From contig JBFWUM010000014.1 of NCBI GenBank assembly GCA_050247255.1, positions 1-64,000 of the forward strand: a stretch of DNA of 64,000 bases. Direction: 5' to 3'. A program made the translations under genes and the position numbers. Numbering within the stretch: the stretch's first letter is position 1; every line of letters begins with the position of its first letter. The stretch is from JBFWUM01 sp050247255 (lineage in GTDB: Bacteria > Acidobacteriota > Vicinamibacteria > Vicinamibacterales > UBA2999). The notes under the pieces were generated by a model. It was given only the letters and a program-made list of their open reading frames with translations. It did no database searches and was not told the origin of the DNA. Of the stretch, positions 19,557 through 28,947 are shown piece by piece.

Positions 19557-21400
19557 GCGACGGCGCGATCCGGCTGATTCACGCCGCGGCGCTGGGCGTA
19601 TCGATTCCCGAGCCCGCCGGTCCCGCGCGCCAGCCGTGGCTGTGTCTGGTGTCGGATCCGATGCCGGCGGCGCTGTGGCAGCAGCGTCTAGCCGGGGGGT
19701 TCGAACGCGTCGAGCTGGCGTATCGGCTCGACGCCGCGGCGGCTCGCTTGAGGCCGGCGGCCATCGAGTGGATCGACGGGCTGTCGCGCCAGCATGCCGA
19801 CAGTCCGGTGTGGTGGCTCGCGCAGCTGTCGGAGCGGAATACGCAGGTCAGCCCCTTCTTCCTCCACGTCTGCTACCTGGCCGTCGCGCTCGATCTGTTC
19901 GAGGCCCGCAACGCAGAGCCGCCGCGGCTGATCGTCGCCGAGGACTGGGGCCTGCTCGAAGCCCTGCGACGACTTCTGGAACGTCGCGGGCATCACGTGA
20001 TCCTGGACAACACCGGGCGACGCAGGTCGCGAGCGGCCTCCCACCTCCGCATCCTCGCGCGGCCATTGCACTTCCTTGGTGCGGAGGCCCTCCCTTGGAT
20101 GGCGGCGGCTGTCTGGAACCGGGCGGTGAGCCGGGGTCGTTCGGCTCCGGCCGCCGGTCGGAGCGTTCTCCTCAAGACGTTCCTGGTTCGTTCGAGCCTC
20201 GCCGAGGACGGGACGTTTCAGGACTCCTACCTTCCGGCGCTGCACGAGTTCCTTCAGACGCACGGGTTCGATGTCTGGGTGGTCCCCGTTGTGGCAGATA
20301 CGGAGCCGGGCCCCCTGGCGCTGGCGGCGCGGATGTACCGAAGCTCGACACGATTCATCGTCCCCACGGACTGGCTGCGGCTTCGCGACTATCTTGCGGC
20401 CGTGGTCGACGGGATCCGCACGGCCTGGCTGCCGCGGACTGTGCCTCCGCTGGCCGGCCTTGACGTCGAGCCGCTGGTCGCGGAGGAGCGTCGTCGCCAG
20501 GCCGGAGCCAGCGCGCCGATCAAGGCCGGCCTCCTGGGCCGCTTGCCGGCGCGGCTGGCCGAGAAAGGGTTTCGCCCGGAGCAGGTCATCGCCTGGTCGG
20601 AGAACCAGTCGCACGACAAAGCGTTTGTGCGCGGGTGCCGCGCTGCCTTTCCGGAAGCACGCTACACGGCGGTGCAGAACACGCAGTTGCCACCGAACCT
20701 CCTCAACTTGTTTCCAACCGCCGTCGAGTGTGAGTCGGGCGTCGTCGGCGACCTCCAGGTGTGCAGCGGCCCGCTGCCGTCGGCCATCCTCCAGTCGGCC
20801 AGCCGCGGACGGCTCCGGACTGTGGTCGCCTGCGGACTTCGCTACGCCTACCTTCACGAGAGCCGGAGGCCGGACACGCGGCGGGACGCCGACGGCAACC
20901 TCGCCGTCCTCGTCCTGCTCCCAGTGTCGCCCGCACGGGCGCTCGAGGTGCTCGACCTGATTGCGCCCCTGGTGACGACGTGTGCCTGGACGCGCTGGCG
21001 AGTCAAGGCGCATCCGGCGCTGCCGCTCCCCGAGCTCCAGCGCCGTTATCCGGCGAAGTGGCCTGAAGGGCTCGCGCCGATCGACGGGTTGACCGCCGAC
21101 TGGATCCGCCGATCGTCGTGCGTGGTGACGATGGCATCCGGCTCAGCGCTCGAGGCGACAGCGCTGTCTGTACCCGTTATCCGTCTGGCGAGTCGGACAA
21201 CGCTCAACTTCGACACGCTGGCGTGGCACGCCGACAGTGGGGCGCCCTGCTTCACGACCGCCGAGCTCGCGGCGGCACTCGACGCAGTCTCCAACTTCGG
21301 CGCGGCGGACCACCAGCGCCTGCGCCTCCTCGGTGACGACGTTCGGCAAGGGTGGTTCGCGCCGGTGACCGAGCAGAACCTGGCAAAGTTCGTGGCGTGA
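19553..21400 (+). CDS. large GT-B-like surface carbohydrate biosynthesis protein
   Basis: 615 aa. It has IAWSENQSHDKAFVRGCRAAF, which resembles the E-N-Q core of TIGR04326-type surface carbohydrate proteins, then VVTMASGSALEATALSVPVI, the nucleotide/phosphate-binding pattern of GT-B polysaccharide enzymes. Size and order of these blocks match the 643 aa protein at 6050, so the two are probable distant paralogues. ATGA overlap with the epimerase. Exact reaction unknown. Confidence 0.6.
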   Translation: MSDGAIRLIHAAALGVSIPEPAGPARQPWLCLVSDPMPAALWQQRLAGGFERVELAYRLDAAAARLRPAAIEWIDGLSRQHADSPVWWLAQLSERNTQVSPFFLHVCYLAVALDLFEARNAEPPRLIVAEDWGLLEALRRLLERRGHHVILDNTGRRRSRAASHLRILARPLHFLGAEALPWMAAAVWNRAVSRGRSAPAAGRSVLLKTFLVRSSLAEDGTFQDSYLPALHEFLQTHGFDVWVVPVVADTEPGPLALAARMYRSSTRFIVPTDWLRLRDYLAAVVDGIRTAWLPRTVPPLAGLDVEPLVAEERRRQAGASAPIKAGLLGRLPARLAEKGFRPEQVIAWSENQSHDKAFVRGCRAAFPEARYTAVQNTQLPPNLLNLFPTAVECESGVVGDLQVCSGPLPSAILQSASRGRLRTVVACGLRYAYLHESRRPDTRRDADGNLAVLVLLPVSPARALEVLDLIAPLVTTCAWTRWRVKAHPALPLPELQRRYPAKWPEGLAPIDGLTADWIRRSSCVVTMASGSALEATALSVPVIRLASRTTLNFDTLAWHADSGAPCFTTAELAAALDAVSNFGAADHQRLRLLGDDVRQGWFAPVTEQNLAKFVA

Positions 21401-22254
21401 CGGTTTCGGTCATCATTCCGGCGTACAACGCTGCCGCCTGGATAGATGACGCGATTGCCTCCGCCCTGGCGCAGCGCCATCGTCCGCTGGAGGTGATCGT
21501 CGTCGACGACGGCTCGACCGACGATACCGCTGCACGCGTCATGGCGCTGGTGGAACGCGAGCCTCGCGTGCGCCTTCTCCGCACGGAGACAAACAGCGGC
21601 CGGCCGGCGGTGGCGAGGAACGCCGGGCTCGCAGCGGCCCTCGGCGAGTACGTGGCGTTCCTCGACGCCGATGACCTGTGGAATCCGTGGAAGCTGTCTG
21701 ACCAGGTGGGCGTCATGTCGCGGCACGCGGACCTACTGTTCGTGTACTCGATGCTGGAGTCCTTCGGCTATCGGCATCGCCTGGATGTGGCATTCGGTGT
21801 CATGCCGCTGCCGTTCAAGGCAGCGGTGTCGCGAGCCGTGCTGGAGCGGGAGAACGTCATCGCCTGTTCCTCGGTGCTGGCGCGGCGGGCCGCCATTGCC
21901 GCGGCGGGTGGCTTCGACGAGGATCCTGGCCTGGCGGCGGTCGAGGACTACGACCTGTGGCTGCGGCTTGCGTCGCGTGGGCCGATCGCGTTTATCCCGC
22001 GAATCCACGGCCGCTACCGCGCGGGCGCCGGTATTTCTGCACGCACCGACATGGTTGCACGCTGCGAGTACTTGTGGGCGAGGCACCGGATTCGGCCTGG
22101 CGAATCGGCGTTCCGGAGCCGGGGTCCCGCCGGCCTCGTCGTGCGCGCCATCGCGCACGACCTGTCGCGCGCGCTCGTGCGGATTGGCGAGCGGGTTCAA
22201 CGGTATGCCCGTCCGGGGCACGTGCCCATGATTCGCACCATGCCAGCCTCGTGA
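21397..22254 (+). CDS. GT2 family glycosyltransferase
   Basis: 285 aa. VSVIIPAYNAAAWIDDAIAS and VIVVDDGSTDDT are the GT-A nucleotide-binding signatures, and VAFLDADDLWNPWKL carries the DxD metal motif. EDYDLWLRLASRG is the usual ED region near the acceptor site. GTG start overlaps the preceding stop (GTGA). No membrane segment is evident, so it acts on the cytosolic side on lipid-linked intermediates. Confidence 0.93.
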   Translation: MTVSVIIPAYNAAAWIDDAIASALAQRHRPLEVIVVDDGSTDDTAARVMALVEREPRVRLLRTETNSGRPAVARNAGLAAALGEYVAFLDADDLWNPWKLSDQVGVMSRHADLLFVYSMLESFGYRHRLDVAFGVMPLPFKAAVSRAVLERENVIACSSVLARRAAIAAAGGFDEDPGLAAVEDYDLWLRLASRGPIAFIPRIHGRYRAGAGISARTDMVARCEYLWARHRIRPGESAFRSRGPAGLVVRAIAHDLSRALVRIGERVQRYARPGHVPMIRTMPAS

Positions 22255-22267
22255 TCGCGCCCGCCCG

Positions 22268-24139
22268 ATGTGTGGATTAGTTGGCATCGCCGCACAGGCG
22301 CCGATTACTGCTCGCAGCTGGGTCGCCGAAGGGCGCGAGGCCATGCGGCACCGCGGGCCCGACGATCAAGGCGAGTGGTGGGCAGCGGACGGTCGCGCGG
22401 GCTTCGGCTTCGCGCGCCTTGCGATTCTCGATCTGTCGTCGGCGGGCCACCAACCAATGCAGGACGCGGCGGCCGAGCTCTGCATCGTGTTCAATGGCGA
22501 GATTTACAACTTCGTCGAGCTGCGGGCAGAACTGGCGTCGATGGGCGTTGCCTTCAGATCCCATAGCGACACCGAGGTGCTTCTCGAGGCCTACCGCACG
22601 TGGGGCCCGGACTGTCTGGCGCGCCTGAACGGGATGTTCGCGTTCGCCATCTACGACGCCCGCAGAGAGTGGGTGTTCCTGGCACGGGACCGTGCCGGCG
22701 AGAAGCCGCTCTTCTACGTCGAGCACCTCGGGACGCTCCGTTTTGCGTCGGAGTTGAAGGGGCTGCTGGCGGATACCACTCTGCCGAGGCGGGTGGACCG
22801 GCAGGCGCTGGACCAGCTCCTCGCCGACGGTTATATCCCTGGCGACGCGTGCATTTTTGAGGGCATGCGGAAGCTGCCGGCGGCGCACGCGCTGGTGTTC
22901 GATCTTCGAACCGGGACCGTGCGCCGGTGGCGGTACTGGACGGCGCCGCACCCCCCGGCGACGCTTGCCGACGGCGTGACCGAGGGCGACCTGCTTGCCC
23001 AACTGGAGACGTTGCTCGAGGGCGCGGTACGCAGTCGCCTGGTCGCGGACGTTCCGGTGGGGATCCTCCTGAGCGGTGGCGTCGACTCCAGCCTGGTTGC
23101 GGCGATGGCCGCCCGCAGCGCGCGCCGGCTCAAGACCTTCACCGTCCGTTTTCCCGGCTTCGGCAAGTATGACGAGACAGAGCATGCGCGTCTGGTCGCC
23201 TCACATCTCGGCACTGAGCACATCGAGCTCGAGGCTGGAGACACTGGCGTGGACCTGCTGCCGCTACTGGCGCGTCAGTGCGATGAGCCAATGATCGATT
23301 CGTCGCTCGTGCCGACGTATCTCCTCAGCCGGACCATTCGCGAGCACTGCACCGTCGCGCTCGGAGGCGACGGCGCGGACGAGCTGTTCGGCGGGTATCC
23401 GCACTACGACCGGTTGCTTCGCCTGGAGCAGGCCGTCGGATTCATCCCGCGGCCGCTTCGGATGGCAGCGGCCCGCGCGGGCGGGCCGGCGCTGAAGGTC
23501 GGATCGAAGGGTTACAACTGGCTGCCGGCGCTTGCGGCAGACTTTGCGCGCGATGTGCCGCTCATCGGAACCCACTTCGACCTGTCAACGCGGCGGCGAT
23601 TGGTGCGCGGTCGGCAGGTCTGGCCATTCGTCGCCGAGCAGCGGCGTGCCCGCAGGCAACCGGCGATCGGGAATCTGGCGGAGCGGGCCATGCGGCTCGA
23701 CTTCGACTCGTACCTGCCGGAGGACATCCTTGTCAAAACCGATCGGGCGAGCATGCTGACCTCGCTGGAGTTGCGGGCGCCCATGCTCGACATTGGCGTG
23801 ATGGAGTTCGCGCTTGGCTCGGTGCCGTCGTACCTGAAGGTCACGCCGAGCTCACGAAAGGTGTTGTTGAAGCGCTTGTGCGCGCGGTTGCTCCCGCGGG
23901 CGTTCGACGTGCAGCGCAAGCAGGGATTCTCGATCCCGTTGCTGTCATGGCTGCGTGGCGGAGCGTGGCGCGACTATTTCCGCGACGTCCTGTTCGACAG
24001 GGAACAGGTGTTGTTCGACCATCGCGCGGTCGAAGCGTTGTTCCATGGAATCGACCGCGGGCGCGCCAACGGTGAGAGGCTGTTTGGCCTGGTGATGTTC
24101 GAGCTGTGGCGACGGGAATACCGTCCTTCGATACCGTGA
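22268..24139 (+). CDS. asnB: asparagine synthase (glutamine-hydrolysing)
   Basis: 623 aa. Cys2 of MCGLVGIAAQAP is the N-terminal nucleophile of the class II glutamine amidotransferase domain, followed by RHRGPDDQGEW and FNGEIYNF. The C-terminal synthetase domain has the PPi-loop SGGVDSS (residues 269-275) and ALGGDGADELFGGYP. Homologues in glycan loci amidate sugar uronic acids rather than make asparagine; that is a contextual inference here. Its stop overlaps the GTG start of the next glycosyltransferase. Confidence 0.95.
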   Translation: MCGLVGIAAQAPITARSWVAEGREAMRHRGPDDQGEWWAADGRAGFGFARLAILDLSSAGHQPMQDAAAELCIVFNGEIYNFVELRAELASMGVAFRSHSDTEVLLEAYRTWGPDCLARLNGMFAFAIYDARREWVFLARDRAGEKPLFYVEHLGTLRFASELKGLLADTTLPRRVDRQALDQLLADGYIPGDACIFEGMRKLPAAHALVFDLRTGTVRRWRYWTAPHPPATLADGVTEGDLLAQLETLLEGAVRSRLVADVPVGILLSGGVDSSLVAAMAARSARRLKTFTVRFPGFGKYDETEHARLVASHLGTEHIELEAGDTGVDLLPLLARQCDEPMIDSSLVPTYLLSRTIREHCTVALGGDGADELFGGYPHYDRLLRLEQAVGFIPRPLRMAAARAGGPALKVGSKGYNWLPALAADFARDVPLIGTHFDLSTRRRLVRGRQVWPFVAEQRRARRQPAIGNLAERAMRLDFDSYLPEDILVKTDRASMLTSLELRAPMLDIGVMEFALGSVPSYLKVTPSSRKVLLKRLCARLLPRAFDVQRKQGFSIPLLSWLRGGAWRDYFRDVLFDREQVLFDHRAVEALFHGIDRGRANGERLFGLVMFELWRREYRPSIP

Positions 24140-25314
24140 GCGTGCGTGTCCTCTGCCTGCTGGCGACGCCGCCACCTTACTCAGGGCCCGAGATGAATGC
24201 CGCGCTCACCCTGCGTCGGCTGCCCGCACTGGGCCTAACGGTGCGGCACATCAACATTCGGGTCAGCCACGAGAACGCCGACAAAGGGAGGTTAAGGCTC
24301 GGCGCGATGCTGGCGCTTGCGACGAGGCTCTTCCGCACCGTGGTCGTGTGTCTGACGTTCCGCCCTGCGCTGGCCTACATGGTCCTGTCCGCCAACCGCA
24401 GCGGCTTCCTGCGGGATGCCCTCTTGCTGCTCGCCTGCACGTCATGCGGCGTACCGGTCGTCGGCCACCTGCGCGGGGGGAACTTCGGACACTTCCATGC
24501 GCGAGCGCCTCGCTGGCTGCGCGTCGTGATCGCGACCGTGGTGCCGAGGTTTCACAGGATCATCCTGCTGGCCGAACGGTTTCGCCCTCACGTGGAAGGG
24601 TTGATCGCGCCAAGTCGCGTGGCGGTCCTGTACAACGGCGTTGAAGCCACGGCGTTTGATGCGTGCGCGACCCGCACCGATCGCGCCGACGGCCTCGTGA
24701 CCGTGCTCTACCTCGGCCATCTCTCGGTCGCGAAGGGCTTCGGCGACGCCCTCGAGTTGATTCCTCGCGTCCTCGCGCACGTACCCCACGTGCGGTTCGA
24801 GTTTGCGGGGGAGTGGCTGTTGCGGGAGCGCAACGTCCTTGTCGACGAACAAGGACGACCGCTTCCCGACGGGGGAGACCTCGAGGCGCGCTTTGCCAAA
24901 CTGGCGGCGCGGTATCCCGACAACATCCGGCTGCTCGGCGTAATCGAGGGAACCGACAAGCTCGAGGCCCTTCGTCGCGCCGACATCTTCCTGTTCCCGT
25001 CCTATTCCGAGGGGTTCCCGATGGCCGTGCTCGAAGCGATGGCGGCCGGCCTGCCGCTGGTCGCGACGCCGGTTGGCGCCCTTGGCGAGGTGCTGACCGA
25101 TGGGATTCACGGTTATCTGGTCGAACCCGGTGATGTGGAGGGCTTTGCACGGGCACTCACGGCGCTGGCCGGAGCCCCGCAGGTGCGCGAGCGGATGGGA
25201 AACACGAACCGCGACCAGGTGCGGAACCGGTTCTCAGTCGATGCGGTCGTGAGCGCGCTGGCGCGACAGCTGCGCGCCTGGGCGGAGGAGACTGCGTTCG
25301 GGGCCCGCGCGTAG
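24136..25314 (+). CDS. GT4 family glycosyltransferase
   Basis: 392 aa retaining GT-B enzyme. The N-terminus VRVLCLLATPPPYSGPEMNA contains the acceptor-side glycine loop; the C-terminal ADIFLFPSYSEGFPMAVLEAMAAGLPLVAT is the E-x7-E signature that binds the nucleotide sugar. Start chosen at the GTG of the GTGA overlap with asnB. Donor and linkage not predictable. Confidence 0.93.
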   Translation: MSVRVLCLLATPPPYSGPEMNAALTLRRLPALGLTVRHINIRVSHENADKGRLRLGAMLALATRLFRTVVVCLTFRPALAYMVLSANRSGFLRDALLLLACTSCGVPVVGHLRGGNFGHFHARAPRWLRVVIATVVPRFHRIILLAERFRPHVEGLIAPSRVAVLYNGVEATAFDACATRTDRADGLVTVLYLGHLSVAKGFGDALELIPRVLAHVPHVRFEFAGEWLLRERNVLVDEQGRPLPDGGDLEARFAKLAARYPDNIRLLGVIEGTDKLEALRRADIFLFPSYSEGFPMAVLEAMAAGLPLVATPVGALGEVLTDGIHGYLVEPGDVEGFARALTALAGAPQVRERMGNTNRDQVRNRFSVDAVVSALARQLRAWAEETAFGARA

Positions 25315-25317
25315 ATC

Positions 25318-26517
25318 ATGCGCATCCTCTTCTTCAATCACAACGTCGCGTGGAGCGGCGGGACGTTCTTTCGCGCCTACCACCTGGCGCGGATGCTGAC
25401 CCGCCGCGGGCACGAGGTGACGCTCGTCTCCGTGTCGCGGCGCGCCCGCTGGCGTTGTACCGAAACCCAGCGCGATGGCGTCACCGTCGTCGAAAGCCCC
25501 GACCTCTTCTTTGCCGCGGCGCGCACCGGCTGGGATCCATGGGATGCCGTCCAGCGCATTCGCTTCTGCCGCCGGCGCCGCTACGACCTCGTGCACGCCT
25601 TCGACTCGCGGCCGGCGGTTATCTGGCCGGCACTCGCTCAGCAGGCCGCCGGGGTCCCACTGGTTGTCGACTGGGCCGACTGGTGGGGACGGGGCGGCAT
25701 TATCGAGGATCGTCCCGCCGGCTCACGCCTGCGCATGCTCGTTCGGCCGATCGAAACGTTCTTCGAGGAACACTATCGGACCCGTGCGGACGGCACGACG
25801 GTGATTTCCGCCGCGCTCCGCGAGCGCGCCGTCCGTCTCGGCGTGGCGGAAGACACGATCGAAACGCTCCCGGGTGGATGCGACGTCGAAACGATTCGGC
25901 CGCGCTCGCGAGCGGAGTGCCGCCGCCGCCTCGGCATTGCCGAGCGCACACCTCTCGTCGGCTACCTGGGCGCTCTCCTCACCTCCGACGCGGCACTGTT
26001 GTTCGAGACGTTCCGCCGCCTCGCGACAGGGCGCCCCGACACTCACCTCGTGCTCATCGGCAACCCGCGCGTGCCGGTGCCTGAGGAGCGAGGGATTCTG
26101 ACGACAGGGTTTGTGCCGTTGGAGCAGTTGCAGGACTGGCTCGGGGCCTGTGACGTGCTGCTGCTGCCGCAGAACGACACCATCGCCAATCGCGGCCGCT
26201 GGCCGTCGAAGATCAACGACTATCTTGCTGCCGGCCGGCCCGTGGTCACGACGCGCGTCGGCGACATTGCACAGATGTTCGAGGGGGAAGCGATCGGCGC
26301 CGCGGTGAGTCCGACGCCGGTCGCACTCGCAGCGGCGGTGCAGTCGCTGCTCGACGATCCGGCCCGTGTCGAGGCGTGTGGCGCCAGGGCGCGGCGGATG
26401 GCCGAAGAAGAGCTCGACTGGAGGCGCCTCGCCACGCGGCTCGAGACCTTCTACGAGCGCGTAACGTGCCGAACTCGGCGTGCAGCGGTCACGATGACCG
26501 CAGGGGCCATTTCGTGA
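25318..26517 (+). CDS. GT4-type glycosyltransferase
   Basis: 399 aa. The N-terminus RILFFNHNVAWSGGTFFRA resembles GT4 GT-B enzymes with the glycine-rich loop; the C-terminus has CDVLLLPQNDTIANRGRWPSK and a following INDYLAAGRPVVTTRVGD, a variant of the donor-binding region in which the classic E-x7-E is altered. ATG three bases after the preceding stop. A GT4 enzyme lies directly upstream, so the two probably add successive sugars. Confidence 0.9.
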   Translation: MRILFFNHNVAWSGGTFFRAYHLARMLTRRGHEVTLVSVSRRARWRCTETQRDGVTVVESPDLFFAAARTGWDPWDAVQRIRFCRRRRYDLVHAFDSRPAVIWPALAQQAAGVPLVVDWADWWGRGGIIEDRPAGSRLRMLVRPIETFFEEHYRTRADGTTVISAALRERAVRLGVAEDTIETLPGGCDVETIRPRSRAECRRRLGIAERTPLVGYLGALLTSDAALLFETFRRLATGRPDTHLVLIGNPRVPVPEERGILTTGFVPLEQLQDWLGACDVLLLPQNDTIANRGRWPSKINDYLAAGRPVVTTRVGDIAQMFEGEAIGAAVSPTPVALAAAVQSLLDDPARVEACGARARRMAEEELDWRRLATRLETFYERVTCRTRRAAVTMTAGAIS

Positions 26518-27467
26518 AGGCTCTCGTGACCGGTGGCGCCGGCTTCATTGGCAGCACCCTCGTCGATCGGCTCCTGGCCGAGGGCCACGCGGTCACGGTC
26601 TTCGACAATTTCTCGACTGGACGCCATGAGTTTCTGGCTGACGCGCGCCGTTCACCCGGCTTCTCCCTGATCGAAGGCGACCTGCTCGATACGGCGAGCC
26701 TTGATGCTGCCGTCGAAGGAAGAGACGTGGTCTTTCACCTGGCCGCCAACGCCGACGTGCGGTTCGGCCCGGATCATCCGCGCCGCGACCTCGAACAGAA
26801 CACGCTGGCCACGTTCAACGTGCTCGACGCGATGCGCCGCCACGGCGTGGCTCAGATCGTGTTCTCCTCGACCGGATCGATCTACGGTGAGCCGACGGTG
26901 TTCCCGACGCCGGAGGATGCGCCATTTCCCGTGCAGACGTCGCTCTACGGCGCGTCGAAACTGGCCTGCGAAGGACTGATCCAGGCGTATGTGGCAGCGT
27001 TCGGCATGCGCGCGTGGATCTTCAGGTTCGTGTCGATTCTGGGGGAACGCTACTCCCACGGTCACGTCGTCGACTTCTACCGCAGCCTCCGGCGCGACGG
27101 CTCACGGCTGCACGTGCTCGGCAACGGCTTACAGCGCAAGTCGTATCTCTGCGTGCAGGACTGCATCGACGGGATCCTGCTGGCCATGGAACGCGCGCGC
27201 GCAGAAGTAAACATCTTCAACCTGGGTACCGACGACACCTGTCAGGTCAACGACTCCATCGGCTGGATTGCGGAACGCCTGGGCCTCAGCCCCGAACTGT
27301 CCTATGCCGGCGAGGAGCGGGGCTGGATAGGCGACAGTCCACTGATTCACCTCGATTGCTCCCGCATGCGCGCGCTCGGCTGGGCGCCCAGGTTGAGCAT
27401 TCGCGACGGCGTCATCAGGACGCTCGATTATCTGGTGGCGAACCACCCGTGGCTCGACGGCGATTGA
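26514..27467 (+). CDS. NAD-dependent nucleotide-sugar epimerase (GalE-like)
   Basis: 317 aa. Starts with KALVTGGAGFIGSTLVDRLL; catalytic Ser in FSSTGSIYG and Tyr-x3-Lys in LYGASKLACEG. VFDNFSTGR and AANADVRFGPDHP follow the UDP-glucose 4-epimerase pattern. GTG start overlaps the preceding stop. Probable epimerase of an NDP-sugar used by this locus. Confidence 0.9.
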   Translation: MKALVTGGAGFIGSTLVDRLLAEGHAVTVFDNFSTGRHEFLADARRSPGFSLIEGDLLDTASLDAAVEGRDVVFHLAANADVRFGPDHPRRDLEQNTLATFNVLDAMRRHGVAQIVFSSTGSIYGEPTVFPTPEDAPFPVQTSLYGASKLACEGLIQAYVAAFGMRAWIFRFVSILGERYSHGHVVDFYRSLRRDGSRLHVLGNGLQRKSYLCVQDCIDGILLAMERARAEVNIFNLGTDDTCQVNDSIGWIAERLGLSPELSYAGEERGWIGDSPLIHLDCSRMRALGWAPRLSIRDGVIRTLDYLVANHPWLDGD

Positions 27468-27477
27468 TCGTTCTGAC

Positions 27478-28947
27478 GTGATTCCCCGCAGATTCTTCTT
27501 TCTGTTCGACGCGATTGCGCTGGTGACCGCGTTCATGCTCGCCGATTGGCTCGCTCCATTCATACGCGCGCTGGTCGGCGAAGGCATGCCGTTGCGCGCG
27601 TGGCTGGAGTGGCTGTCGCCGGCACGAGGTTCGGGCGTCGAGCCTGCCCTCAGCGATCAGGTGTGGATGCTGCTGGTGATGGTTGCGGCCTCGTATGCCG
27701 GCATGGTGGCGTCAGGGGGATATCGTCCCCTCCCGAGGCAACCTGCTCACCGGATTGTCTTCAGTGCCCTGGCGGCGGTGATCCTGGGGCTCGCCTACAT
27801 CGGGTTGGTGCTGTTCGCGCTGAAGAGTGCCCAGTGGAGCCGCATCAGCATCTTTGCGTTCGCCTTCTTCAGTGTCGTGGGGCTGGCCGCGTACCGCCTG
27901 TGTCTGCGTTGGCAGTTCTCGCGGCGCGCGGCGCGCGGGTCGTACGCCCGTAACCTCGTCCTCGTCGGTGCGCCGCGAACGGTGGCCTGGATGGCGCGCT
28001 ACATGCGGGAACATCCGCCGTCGACGGAGTTCGTGCTCCTGGGCGCACTGTTCGGCCCGGACGCTGACGACGCGGAAGGCGCCGGCGTTCAATCGCTCGG
28101 CGAAATCGCCCAGCTGGGTAATCTCCTGATCCATCAGCCAATCCATGAGGTCATTGCCATGCAGCCGGCTCAGGGCGCTGCCTGGCTTGGCGACGTGATC
28201 GAGTCGTGCGAATACTTCCGCGTGCCGCTGCACATCGTTCCCGAAGCCCTGTTGACGGGGCCCGCTGCCGAGATTCCGGTCGTCTATCGCGCCAATCCGC
28301 TGAGGCTGCCTGAAGTCCTCCTCCAGCCTCCCGATCTGAACTCCGAAGGGCAGTTCATCAAGCGACAGATCGACATTCTCGCGTCGAGCCTTGGCCTCGT
28401 GCTGCTGACCCCGCTGTTGCTGGTGGTTGCCGCCGCCATCAAGCTGACGACCCCGCGCCTGCCCGTCCTCTATCGCTATCGTCAGGTCGGGCATCACGGC
28501 CGCCTGTTTGTCGCCTACAAGTTCACGACGATGTCGGCCGATGCCGAGGCGCGAAAAGACGACCTGGCGGACCGCAACGAGATGAGCGGACCGGTATTCA
28601 AGATCAAGGCGGACCCGCGGGTCACACCACTCGGCCGGTTCCTGAGGAAATTCAGCATCAACGAGCTGCCCCAGCTCTGGAACGTGTTGAAGGGCGATCT
28701 GAGTCTCGTCGGGCCGCGTGCCGCGCTGCCGCGCGAGCTGGCCCGCTACGAGCTGTGGCACAAGCGAAAGCTGAGCGTGCGCCCCGGGCTCACCTGTCTC
28801 TGGCAGGTGCGCGGCCGGAACCGCATCAGTGACTTCGACGACTGGGTGCGGATGGATTTCGAGTACATCGACCACTGGTCGCTCTGGCTCGACACGAAGA
28901 TCTTGATCCGCACGGTATGGGTCGTCGCCTCAGGGTCGGGTTCGTGA
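27478..28947 (+). CDS. exopolysaccharide polyprenyl-phosphate glycosyl-1-phosphate transferase
   Basis: 489 aa, probable WbaP/CpsE-type initiating transferase that moves sugar-1-phosphate from an NDP-sugar to undecaprenyl phosphate. Four N-terminal membrane segments (first: FFFLFDAIALVTAFMLADWL), a CoA-binding-like Rossmann region in the middle, and a C-terminal catalytic core with KFTTMSADAE, FLRKFSINELPQLWNVLKGD and SLVGPRAALPRELARYE then RPGLTCLWQVRGRN. The tail YIDHWSLWLDTKILIRTV is also typical. GTG start, 10 bases after the epimerase. This is the only such initiating enzyme seen, so it probably starts the glycan assembled here. Confidence 0.94.
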   Translation: MIPRRFFFLFDAIALVTAFMLADWLAPFIRALVGEGMPLRAWLEWLSPARGSGVEPALSDQVWMLLVMVAASYAGMVASGGYRPLPRQPAHRIVFSALAAVILGLAYIGLVLFALKSAQWSRISIFAFAFFSVVGLAAYRLCLRWQFSRRAARGSYARNLVLVGAPRTVAWMARYMREHPPSTEFVLLGALFGPDADDAEGAGVQSLGEIAQLGNLLIHQPIHEVIAMQPAQGAAWLGDVIESCEYFRVPLHIVPEALLTGPAAEIPVVYRANPLRLPEVLLQPPDLNSEGQFIKRQIDILASSLGLVLLTPLLLVVAAAIKLTTPRLPVLYRYRQVGHHGRLFVAYKFTTMSADAEARKDDLADRNEMSGPVFKIKADPRVTPLGRFLRKFSINELPQLWNVLKGDLSLVGPRAALPRELARYELWHKRKLSVRPGLTCLWQVRGRNRISDFDDWVRMDFEYIDHWSLWLDTKILIRTVWVVASGSGS

